This document shows positions 56,619-64,000 of a stretch of DNA of 64,000 nucleotides, one piece after another. The stretch comes from Deltaproteobacteria bacterium. Lineage in GTDB: Bacteria; Desulfobacterota; Desulfobacteria; Desulfobacterales; Desulfosarcinaceae. The translations under genes were made by a program, and so were the position numbers. The DNA lies in NCBI GenBank assembly GCA_020444075.1, contig JAHLLR010000013.1, positions 1 through 64,000 on the forward strand, in the 5' to 3' direction. The notes beneath the pieces were generated by a model, which was given only the letters and a program-made list of their open reading frames with translations, ran no database searches and was not told the DNA's origin. Position 1 is the stretch's first letter; each line of letters opens with the position of its first letter.

Positions 56619-57734
56619 ATGGCTAAAGTCAAATCACCGTCCACTGTCCCGTTTTCGGGAACGAAGACATTAAATGCCAAAAGATTGGAATTCGAAAACC
56701 GGAAACTGGTTCAAAAAAATGAGGAGTTGAAACAGAGAAACCGCGAACTGGACTTGATCATTCAATCCTTTCTCTCTATCAATTCCAGCCTCGAACTGGA
56801 TCGAGTGCTTTCCACAATTTTAGAAGCGATCAAAAACCTGTTTGGTGTCGTCGGCAGTTCCATCTGGCTTAAAGATCAGCAGACCGGAGAAGTGGTGTGC
56901 CGGCAGGCAGCCGGCTTCCAGCGGAATATCGTCAAAGGCTGGCGCCTGTCACCCGGTGAAGGAATTGCCGGCTGGGTCAGTTCCTATGGAGACAGCGTCA
57001 TTTTGCCGGACACCCGAGAGGATATGCGCCACTTTCGAAAGGTCGCCGACACGATGCAGGTTGAGTTGCGCTCCCTCATCAGTGTGCCCATGCGGGTTAA
57101 AGGAGTGGTCATCGGCGCCCTGCAAGTGGTGGACAAGCAGGTGGGTCGTTTTGATGAATCCCATGCGACGTTGCTTGAAGCACTTGCCGATGCCTCGGCA
57201 ACCGCCATCGAAAATGCACAGCTTTTCGAGCAGGCCAATCGCGAGATTGTTGAAAGAAAACGGGCGCAAAAGAAGCTCAAAGATAATGAAAAGGAGTTGA
57301 AGGACAAAAGCGCTGCCTTGAAAGAGGTCAACACCGCGCTGAATGTGCTCCTGAAAAACAGGGAAGAAGACAAGGTTCACATGGAAGATATTATCGTGGC
57401 TAACGTAAAAGACCTGGTGCTGCCTTTTCTGGAGAAACTCAGTCGAAGCCAGCTGGATGAAAAACAGGCCACTTATGTAGACATCATCCAGGCCAACATT
57501 TCCAATATCGTATCCCCCTTCCTGCGCCAGATTCCCATGAAGTTTTTTGATCTGACCCCTACTGAAATCCAGATTGCTGACCTGGTCCGCAAAGATAAAA
57601 CCACCAAAGAGATCGCACAGATCCTGAATGCCTCCGCAAAAACCATCGAAGCCCACCGCAATCGCCTGAGAAAGAAACTGGGATTGACCAATCAGAGGAT
57701 CCAGCTCCGCGACTATTTGATGACCCTGGTATAG
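56619..57734 (+). CDS. GAF-domain regulator with LuxR-type helix-turn-helix
   Basis: A 371-aa transcription factor. A coiled-coil start (about residues 20-50) leads to a GAF domain (about 50-210, with GEGIAGWVSSYGDSVILPD). A second long coiled coil (about 210-275) and a C-terminal LuxR/GerE helix-turn-helix (LTPTEIQIADLVRKDKTTKEIA, given here in part) follow. AGGA before ATG 56619 decides the start against an upstream frame beginning at 56532. The ligand of the GAF domain is unknown. The convergent response regulator at 57883 may share a pathway. Confidence 0.85.
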   Translation: MAKVKSPSTVPFSGTKTLNAKRLEFENRKLVQKNEELKQRNRELDLIIQSFLSINSSLELDRVLSTILEAIKNLFGVVGSSIWLKDQQTGEVVCRQAAGFQRNIVKGWRLSPGEGIAGWVSSYGDSVILPDTREDMRHFRKVADTMQVELRSLISVPMRVKGVVIGALQVVDKQVGRFDESHATLLEALADASATAIENAQLFEQANREIVERKRAQKKLKDNEKELKDKSAALKEVNTALNVLLKNREEDKVHMEDIIVANVKDLVLPFLEKLSRSQLDEKQATYVDIIQANISNIVSPFLRQIPMKFFDLTPTEIQIADLVRKDKTTKEIAQILNASAKTIEAHRNRLRKKLGLTNQRIQLRDYLMTLV

Positions 57735-57882
57735 CTGCTTGGTAAGGTTGCCAATGAATTTTTAAGAGGTCGGACGATTTGCATCAAGATTGTGATAGTT
57801 GGCAATAGTTCCCCGAATTTGGCCCAAGGCCGGCGAATTAAAATTCGTCCTTTTCAAATTTGAAGATCCGCGCCGATACCGA

Positions 57883-58263
57883 TCAGGGCAATCCCGGCCC
57901 AATGAGTTCGCGAATCTTTTCTACCAGCTGGATATTGGAAAACGGTTTGGTGATGTAGGCATCTGCCCCCATGGCGATTCCCTTGGCCATGTCGGCATCC
58001 CTGTTTTTGGCCGTAAGAAAGATGATTCGGATGGATTCCCATTCAGCGCGCTGTCGAATCATCTGGTAGATCTCATACCCATCCAGATCCGGAAGCATGA
58101 TATCCAGCAGAATCAGGTCGGGCCGAACCTCGGCGATTTTTTCGATGGCTTCCTTGCCGCTCTGGGCCAATTTGGGCACATACCCTTCCTTTTCCATGAG
58201 AAACTGTAATGGCACCAGAATGCTCAATTCGTCATCCACAATGAGAATCGTTTTTCGATGCAT
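57883..58263 (-). CDS. Single-domain response regulator (CheY-like)
   Basis: A 126-aa receiver with VDDE, phosphoacceptor LLDIMLP and YITKPFS. It has no output domain and is clearly paralogous to the receiver at 12163-12531 (shared PLxFLME, SGxxA, MGADAYITKPFSN). It is convergent with the GAF-LuxR gene. The partner kinase is not evident. Confidence 0.92.
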   Translation of the reverse strand: MHRKTILIVDDELSILVPLQFLMEKEGYVPKLAQSGKEAIEKIAEVRPDLILLDIMLPDLDGYEIYQMIRQRAEWESIRIIFLTAKNRDADMAKGIAMGADAYITKPFSNIQLVEKIRELIGPGLP

Positions 58264-58436
58264 TCGACTGCTCCCAAGGACGTCATGGTATCCCGTTCAA
58301 ATCTTGAATATGAAATATTTCTTCAACGTAAAAACGGATTTGGCTTCAGTATAGTGGATTTTGGATGGATGCACAATCGGTTGCGAAAAAAATCGAGGGG
58401 ACGGGCATGGCGCAGGCAATCGTGGTTGAACGAGGC

Positions 58437-59417
58437 TTAACGTTCTTCTGGAACAGGTAGCTGGGGGCATTCCCATCTGTCCTGACCGTCAAACACCGCT
58501 GCCACAACCTGACGGTAATGGTCCAAGGAGTCAGCCTTCCGGATTTGTTTCATTATTTGCCGACCCTCCGGGAAATCCGCAGTAAAATAGCGCCAGAATC
58601 CTTTCATTCGATCCAAAACATGGCCCGGTCCGGAAAACAGGCGGCTGTATCCGGCCACCAGATCATCGTGAAATCTCTCAAAACGGGTGGTCCTGCTGCC
58701 GATCAGCCGGCCTTGTGATTGGATCATTTCCGGAAGAAATGGGTTGGCGAGAAGCCCTCGCCCCAGCATCCAGCCGGATACCGTCGGAAATCCGGATTCC
58801 AGAAATTTAAACGTGGCAGGATCATTGATATCGCCGTTGTAAACCACAGGATGGGAGAGACGTGTCAGAATAACCTGGAAAGCCTTGAGATCCACATTTC
58901 CCGTATACATCTGCACACCGGTTCGCGGATGAACGATCACTCGAGCGAGTGGGTAACGGTTGAAAACCGGGATAAGTTGCTCCATTTCGTCGGCTGAAAA
59001 ACGTCCCAATCGGGTTTTGATGGACAGGCTGCCGGAAAATCCGCGAAACGTCTGATCGAGCATGCGGTCGATCAGTTCCGGGTGTGGCAGCAGTCCTGAA
59101 CCACGCATTTTTTTGGCTACCATGGGGAAAGGGCACCCCAGATTCCAGTTGATTTCCCTGTATCCCAGATCGACGAGCGTGTTGGCCAGGCAGATGAACT
59201 CGTCTGGGCGGTTACTCAGAATCTGGGGAACGACCGGCATGGCTCGATTGTCGGCCGGCGACAGATCCTTCAGATGGGAGGGTTTAATGCGCCGGCCCTT
59301 TATCGACGTCACAAACGGCGCCACCGCCTCTTCGATCCCTTGAAAATGGCGGTGAAAGGCATTTCTGAATACCGCATCGGTAAAGCCGCGTAACGGAGCG
59401 AGAATTAAGTGTTTCAT
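58437..59417 (-). CDS. tRNA-dihydrouridine synthase family protein
   Basis: A 326-aa FMN-dependent enzyme that reduces uridine to dihydrouridine in tRNA. A TIM barrel starts ILAPLRGFTDAVFR. The catalytic Cys is in NLGCPFPMVAKKMRGSG, KTRLG follows, and HPRTGVQMYTG gives the FMN-phosphate region. Closer to DusC-like members than to DusB. ATG 59417 follows the upstream radical SAM stop by 2 bases; ATG 59432 overlaps it. The Dus gene shares the transcript with the radical SAM gene. Confidence 0.88.
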   Translation of the reverse strand: MKHLILAPLRGFTDAVFRNAFHRHFQGIEEAVAPFVTSIKGRRIKPSHLKDLSPADNRAMPVVPQILSNRPDEFICLANTLVDLGYREINWNLGCPFPMVAKKMRGSGLLPHPELIDRMLDQTFRGFSGSLSIKTRLGRFSADEMEQLIPVFNRYPLARVIVHPRTGVQMYTGNVDLKAFQVILTRLSHPVVYNGDINDPATFKFLESGFPTVSGWMLGRGLLANPFLPEMIQSQGRLIGSRTTRFERFHDDLVAGYSRLFSGPGHVLDRMKGFWRYFTADFPEGRQIMKQIRKADSLDHYRQVVAAVFDGQDRWECPQLPVPEER

Positions 59418-59419
59418 CG

Positions 59420-61282
59420 TTACTGTCGCCATGAAACGGGAAAAGCCAGGCTCAGGTAGCAGTCGTTTTCTTCGAACATCAGCCTTTTTTTAACCATGGA
59501 TTTGAAAAAAGCGGCGACCTGTTCCGGGCTGTGAGCGTCAAACCTTCCAGCCACCTGTGCGAGGGTGCGGGGGATATGGCAATAGCGATAGATTTCGGCG
59601 GAGATCCCCGTGAGCCGATGCTTGACGGTGGGTTGGGTCGGGAAGCGCTGGTCAATAATTATAAACCGGCCGCCATCGCGAAAGGCCAACGGGGGGATGC
59701 CGGCGGTCTGCCGCACCATGATGTCGTAGTCTTTTTGCCATTGACGGGTTTCTTTTTCCACTGATCGCCATAGATTCTGCTGCCGTTTCCGATCGCCGCG
59801 ATAACCTTGAATCATGAAACGAAACCCCGCGACCACCGCCTCCGGGAAAAGTTTTTTCAAGTTGGGATGATTGCAAACGGACCGGATATGAAATCGCCGT
59901 GCGAATCGATATACCGGACTTTCCAGGCCCAACCAGAAACTGACGGTTTTCAGGGGACGGTACCAGCGGACAAATTCAAGCGCATGAAGCGTTTCCATTA
60001 CATCGATGTCATCGCTGTCGGGAAAATGGAGCATCAGGTTGGACGCGTTGATGATGCCCATGGCCTCACAATGTTTCATCAGGCTCAGGTTGTCGATGAC
60101 CCGGAACCCTTTGTTCATCTTTGCGAGCAGTCGGCTGGATAGCGCTTCGATTCCTACCTGAACCGTTTCCAGGCCGGCCTGCTTCATTTTTCGGAGCAGT
60201 TCCGGTGGAGTATTCGCCCTCAACTCTGCAAAAATGGACAAATCCCGATCCAATTCCCGGATCCCGTCGAAGATGGACGCGGCCTGGTTTATGGGGAAGG
60301 CATTGTCGGCAAAGGCCAGGGAAAGTACCTGATGCCGTCGGACAAGGTGATCCACCTCCCGGATTACTTGTTCCGGCGGTTTGGTGCGATATCCCTGCCA
60401 CTGAAGGTTCAGGTTGCAGAAGGCACACCCCTTGAACTGGCCGGTGGTATCATTTCGGTGCCACCAGCATCCCCGAGAGGCTTCGATGGGGAGGATGGGA
60501 AAAAAGCGTCGCTGTGGAGAAAACCCGGCCAGCATGTTAAAGTAATCGTCGTAATCGGGCACGGGCAGGCTTCCCAGGCGACTGAGTTGGGAGAACTTAA
60601 CCTTGTGCTCAGGCTGGGTTTCGGTAGCAAGGATCCCGTCCGGAAGCCTTCCTGCAGACCGTGAACCAATATTTACCAGCTGGCGCAAAAGACCCAATAA
60701 AGGTCGCTCTCCCTCCCCCACCACCAGATAATCGATATAAGGAAATACTTTCAACAGATCGGCAGATCGTTCTCCGGAGAAAGAAGAACCGCCCACAACT
60801 ACCGGCAGCGAGGGGCAGCTGGCCTTGATTTGCGAGATCAGGTAAAGGGAGGCGGTCATCTGGCAAAATGAGACGGTGAAACCGACCAGTTTAAAAGCAG
60901 ACCAGTTGATTCGCTGGAGCCAGTTGTCCATGACCGTTTTAACCTGGCGAACCAACCGCCGAAACTCATCGGGTGCATGGTCCCCGTGTTTAAGCGTGCT
61001 GGTGTATAACGATTCTGCCAGATGAGCGCGATCGGGATAGAGCAGTGCCGAAAAGACGGCCTCGGCCCGCCAGACCCGCCGGGAAACACCTTGATAACGC
61101 TCGAATCCCAATGCATGGGCCACCTCCAGAAAAAGGTGGCAGGCCTCTGTCTGTACGTGCGGTTCCTTGGCGGAAAGGTAGGCTTTCAACGCTCCCAACG
61201 ACAAGGATGGACGGTTGAACAGCGGCCAGGGTGCGGAAACCAGGAGCACCCGTCCCTTGCTGGACGTTGGTTCTGATGGCAT
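59420..61282 (-). CDS. B12-binding radical SAM protein of the RiPP-maturation type
   Basis: A 620-aa protein whose layout matches radical SAM C-methyltransferase-like enzymes that mature ribosomal peptides. The N-terminal cobalamin-binding Rossmann region (about residues 10-215) has PSLSLGALKAYL and VVVGGSSFSGE, with VGEGE. LPVPDYDDYF precedes SRGCWW, and the iron-sulfur cysteines are spaced C-x13-C-x2-C (GCAFCNLN), with an insertion compared with the usual spacing. A TIM-barrel core and a C-terminal winged-helix, PqqD-like segment (about 545-610) follow. No precursor peptide was found near it. It lies between a lipoprotein and a tRNA-modification gene. Confidence 0.78.
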   Translation of the reverse strand: MPSEPTSSKGRVLLVSAPWPLFNRPSLSLGALKAYLSAKEPHVQTEACHLFLEVAHALGFERYQGVSRRVWRAEAVFSALLYPDRAHLAESLYTSTLKHGDHAPDEFRRLVRQVKTVMDNWLQRINWSAFKLVGFTVSFCQMTASLYLISQIKASCPSLPVVVGGSSFSGERSADLLKVFPYIDYLVVGEGERPLLGLLRQLVNIGSRSAGRLPDGILATETQPEHKVKFSQLSRLGSLPVPDYDDYFNMLAGFSPQRRFFPILPIEASRGCWWHRNDTTGQFKGCAFCNLNLQWQGYRTKPPEQVIREVDHLVRRHQVLSLAFADNAFPINQAASIFDGIRELDRDLSIFAELRANTPPELLRKMKQAGLETVQVGIEALSSRLLAKMNKGFRVIDNLSLMKHCEAMGIINASNLMLHFPDSDDIDVMETLHALEFVRWYRPLKTVSFWLGLESPVYRFARRFHIRSVCNHPNLKKLFPEAVVAGFRFMIQGYRGDRKRQQNLWRSVEKETRQWQKDYDIMVRQTAGIPPLAFRDGGRFIIIDQRFPTQPTVKHRLTGISAEIYRYCHIPRTLAQVAGRFDAHSPEQVAAFFKSMVKKRLMFEENDCYLSLAFPVSWRQ

Positions 61283-61294
61283 GATCGCCGGCAG

Positions 61295-61747
61295 TTATCC
61301 CGCCAGCCCGGATCGAGCCAGCAGGTGTTGGGCCCGCCGGTCGGCGGACATAGTAACATTATTGATGAGGTGTCTGAATTTAAACCACCGATATGAGGCT
61401 GTATTTTCGAATCCACTGATACACCTTCCCGGAGGCAGCGGGTCGCCGTATCCGGAAAGCAGGGTCAGGTGCATCCGACCGTTTTTCACCACGACCGCCA
61501 GGCTGTTTTTTTTCAAGGCTTCATATTGACCGTCCAAGGCGATAGATACCCGGGTAACACCATTGCCCCATTCACGTGAAAGAACCCGACCGACTACGGT
61601 TCCCATGTAAACCACCGATGAATCGAAGATGGCCGGTTCACCATTAAACATGACACCCACCCCGGACGAATTTCCGATCTGTTCTACAGAACAGCCGGTC
61701 AGTCCCGCTATCACCACCATCAATAAAAAAATTACCAATTTTTTCAT
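61295..61747 (-). CDS. Lipoprotein with MCE/MlaD-like segment
   Basis: A 150-aa predicted outer- or inner-membrane lipoprotein. The signal peptide ends in GLTGC. Residues about 25-105 resemble an MCE (MlaD) fold (GVGVMFNGEPAIFDSSVVYMG then VGRV), followed by a short tail. It may bind lipid, but no Mla transport genes are nearby. It is 12 bases upstream of the radical SAM gene and starts that transcript. The 394-base divergent gap to 62141 holds no gene I can support. Confidence 0.62.
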   Translation of the reverse strand: MKKLVIFLLMVVIAGLTGCSVEQIGNSSGVGVMFNGEPAIFDSSVVYMGTVVGRVLSREWGNGVTRVSIALDGQYEALKKNSLAVVVKNGRMHLTLLSGYGDPLPPGRCISGFENTASYRWFKFRHLINNVTMSADRRAQHLLARSGLAG

Positions 61748-62141
61748 TATCCCCCCAAATCAAAAGCTGTCATCCGGCAAGCGACGCGAAAACGAAGGTA
61801 ACGGGCGGTAAAAGGAAGCTCTTTATAACGCTAAAGCGAATTTTCATCAACCCGAAAGCATTGTGACAAACCTTATTTTTGGGTTGGGAAACCTCTCCAC
61901 GGGAAGCCATCGATGATCTTCCCATCGAATCGAGCTTCCCGAATTTCCATTCGCTTTCATACCTGATCCCTGAAGGCAATGATTGATTTTTTACTTGAAA
62001 GCTTAGACCTCCCCATATACATCAATCCCAGTCCGATTAAGTGTGAGGTCCGACCAGGACCAACCACGTCGGGCAGCGGATTTAACTGAATTCACAGTTT
62101 CTTTAAACCTGACCCAACCCCTACCGACCTGTGGGAAAACT

Positions 62142-64000
62142 ATGAAGATTTCGATTCGCTGGGCGTTAATTGCCGGTTTTTTAGGCCTGATCTGGGGAAC
62201 CCATCTGATCACCACCACCTCGTCCTATCTGACATCTCAGGAAGTGCTTCGTCAGCATGCCCGGGATATCATGAAAAACATCGCTGACTTGGCCATGGAG
62301 CAGTCCCAGCGCCACCTGCTGCACGCCCACGGTGCTGCCGCTTTAACCAGGCGACTGCTGGCCTCCAACGTGGTCGGCAGCCAAACGAACCAGATTGATC
62401 GCTTAGAGAGATATCTGCACGACCAGCTTTCCGTCAATCCCCACTTTGCCGGTATTTATGTGGGTACCCCCCAGGGAAATTTTTACGATGTTCGCCATTT
62501 TGACGCAAAGGTCCAAGGAGGCTTTCGCACCAAAGTAATTCTGAACACTCCCCAGGAAAAACAGGTCCGTCTGATTTACCGAGATTCCCTTTTTAAGCAG
62601 ATGTCAGAAGAAATCAACAAATCAGACATGTATGATCCCCGCAAGCGCCCCTGGTACCAAAAAGCGTTGACGGAAAACCGCATCGTCTGGACCGATCCCT
62701 ACATCTTCTACACCTCCCAGAAACCGGGAATCACCATTGCCGGACCCTTTTTCGATTCATCCGGGAAACTCATGGGCGTCGTCGGTGTTGATATAGAAAT
62801 CGACCAGCTGTCCATATTCATCGGCAACTTGAAAATCGGCAAGCATGGAAAGGCCTTCATGCTCAACCGCAACAGCGACGTGGTGGCCTTCGGGGACATA
62901 GACAAACTGAAATTCAAAGGAACATCGGAGGGGGGTGCCGCACGCCTGGCAAAAATCGATGAACTCGACGACGCGCACAGCCGTAAAGCTTTCGAAGCGG
63001 CAAAGATTCAAACCGATGCCTCGGGGATGCTGATCATGGACGGATCGCGTTTTGCCCGGTTTACGCACGAAAGTCAGATCTATCTGGCGATGTTCACTCC
63101 CTTTTCCACCCCCCAGTGGCCCTGGATCATCGGGGTTTACCTGCCGGAGGATGATTACCTCGGCGCCATCAAATCCAACCGCTTATACAATATTCTGGTC
63201 ACCATGGTGATCTCCCTGTTTGCCGCCTTTATCGGATTTCTCCTGGCCCGTGGTGTTATCCGCCCGATTGCTCTGTTGGAACGCGCCTCCAGGCAAATCA
63301 AGATGGGGCATTCGACGCCGTTGCCGCAAATTCACTCTGCCTATTCCGAAATCCAGGAGACCGCCAGCGCTTTCGCCGAAATGAAGACCGCTGTGGAACG
63401 AAGCCGAAAAAAATACCAGGGAATTTTCAACAATATCCAAGATGTCTATTACGAAGCCTCTCTCAAGGGGACGCTGATTGAAATCAGCCCGTCCATTGAA
63501 AAAATATCCCAATACCGGCGGCAGGAACTGATTGGGAAAACCCTTCTCAAAATTTATGCGGATCCCGGCCAGAGAATTGGCATCGTGCAACAGCTGATAG
63601 ACCAGGGGCGCCTCAATGACCGGGAAGTGGTGTTTCGGGACAAGGACGGCCGCAAAAAACACTGCTCCTTGAATTCCATGATCCTTCGAACCCGATCCGG
63701 CAAGCCCTATCGCATCATCGGCTCCCTGCGCGACATCAACGACCGTAAAACAGCCGAACAGGAATTGCTTCAATACAAGAGTCAGCTGGAGGCCTTAATC
63801 AAGGAGCGGACCCTTGAATTACAAAAAGCCAACGACGGTCTGATGGCCCAGATCGAACGACGCCGCGCCACCGAAATGCAGCTCGGGATCAGCGAAGAGA
63901 AATATCGGACCATTCTGGATACCATTGAGGAGGCCTACTTTGAACTGGACTATTCCGGCACCCTCACCTTTGTCAATGAGGCGGCCTGCCGGATCATGGG
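62142..64000 (+). CDS. Cache-HAMP-PAS membrane sensor protein (3' end outside window)
   Basis: An open frame from ATG 62142 to the end of the window, at least 619 codons with no stop. A membrane helix (about residues 8-28) and a large periplasmic double-Cache domain (about 33-340; DPRKRPWYQKAL, TIAGPFFDSSGKLMGVVGVDIE) are followed by a second helix (about 348-370) and a HAMP domain. PAS1 (about 423-540) and a coiled coil (about 543-580) lead into PAS2, which begins near 585 and is cut off. The output module, a histidine kinase or GGDEF, lies outside. The ligand is probably a small organic molecule. Confidence 0.85.
   Translation, partial: MKISIRWALIAGFLGLIWGTHLITTTSSYLTSQEVLRQHARDIMKNIADLAMEQSQRHLLHAHGAAALTRRLLASNVVGSQTNQIDRLERYLHDQLSVNPHFAGIYVGTPQGNFYDVRHFDAKVQGGFRTKVILNTPQEKQVRLIYRDSLFKQMSEEINKSDMYDPRKRPWYQKALTENRIVWTDPYIFYTSQKPGITIAGPFFDSSGKLMGVVGVDIEIDQLSIFIGNLKIGKHGKAFMLNRNSDVVAFGDIDKLKFKGTSEGGAARLAKIDELDDAHSRKAFEAAKIQTDASGMLIMDGSRFARFTHESQIYLAMFTPFSTPQWPWIIGVYLPEDDYLGAIKSNRLYNILVTMVISLFAAFIGFLLARGVIRPIALLERASRQIKMGHSTPLPQIHSAYSEIQETASAFAEMKTAVERSRKKYQGIFNNIQDVYYEASLKGTLIEISPSIEKISQYRRQELIGKTLLKIYADPGQRIGIVQQLIDQGRLNDREVVFRDKDGRKKHCSLNSMILRTRSGKPYRIIGSLRDINDRKTAEQELLQYKSQLEALIKERTLELQKANDGLMAQIERRRATEMQLGISEEKYRTILDTIEEAYFELDYSGTLTFVNEAACRIM

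Noticed and set aside
61770..61979. A 69-codon minus-strand frame upstream of the lipoprotein, considered as a peptide precursor for the radical SAM enzyme
   Set aside because: No RBS, no leader-like helix followed by a Gly/Cys/Val-rich core, and its hydrophobic end is at the wrong end for a signal peptide.

Overview
The window reads as ordinary, gene-dense chromosome of a Gram-negative bacterium. It most resembles a sulfate-reducing deltaproteobacterium (Desulfobacterota, Desulfobacterales-like). That placement is inferred from the protein families: a secretin and lipoproteins (outer membrane), an MglA GTPase cluster, DUF4388, HDOD and PilZ proteins, a membrane-bound sigma-54 activator, acetate activation beside a sodium symporter, an EF-G paralogue and a TTG/GTG-rich start repertoire. 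I see no phage, insertion sequence, CRISPR array, rRNA or intact tRNA.

Layout. 1-8.0 kb (+): xseA-xseB-ispA-dxs-tlyA, exonuclease VII plus isoprenoid precursor synthesis, then an EF-G-like GTPase ending at a clean UUCG-loop terminator. 8.2-18.1 kb (-): a collinear block read right to left, with a TetR regulator, acetyl-CoA synthetase, an SSS-family symporter, a 28-residue membrane peptide, a small zinc-ribbon membrane protein, a response regulator, a membrane sensor fused to a DnaQ-type exonuclease, a spore-photoproduct-lyase-like radical SAM protein and a secreted nuclease. The last four genes overlap each other by 4 nt. 18.4-23.6 kb (-): a ParB-like protein, purC, and a PilZ / DUF4388-cNMP / MglA / TPR cluster. 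24-31.8 kb: mdh (+), then ispF-cysS-uvrB-uvrC and a guanylate/adenylate cyclase (-).

32.2-43.7 kb (+): a nine-gene operon for an MSHA-type type IV pilus (or a closely related secretion machine). It runs in the order PilM/N-like, PilO-like, PilP-like, secretin, ExeA-like ATPase with LysM, assembly ATPase, inner-membrane platform, membrane-anchored sigma-54 activator, prepilin. A near-consensus -24/-12 promoter sits between the activator and the prepilin, so the operon seems to carry its own switch for pilin expression.

43.9-58.3 kb: mixed housekeeping and signalling genes, including a 3-hydroxyisobutyrate dehydrogenase-like protein, an HDOD protein, HPF, a J-domain protein, 3-hydroxyacyl-CoA dehydrogenase, typA, a DAHP synthase, a SMUG-type uracil-DNA glycosylase, a GAF-LuxR regulator and a second stand-alone response regulator. 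The DAHP synthase gene is preceded by what looks like a classical tryptophan attenuator: a leader peptide with tandem Trp codons, a hairpin over those codons, and a terminator. 58.4-61.7 kb (-): a lipoprotein, a B12-binding radical SAM protein of the RiPP-maturation type and a tRNA-dihydrouridine synthase. From 62.1 kb (+) a Cache-HAMP-PAS sensor runs off the window.

The most unusual items are the response regulator / pseudokinase-exonuclease / SPL-like / nuclease operon next to acetate metabolism genes, the Trp attenuator on a DAHP synthase gene, the pilus operon with its own membrane sigma-54 activator, and the orphan RiPP-type radical SAM enzyme.
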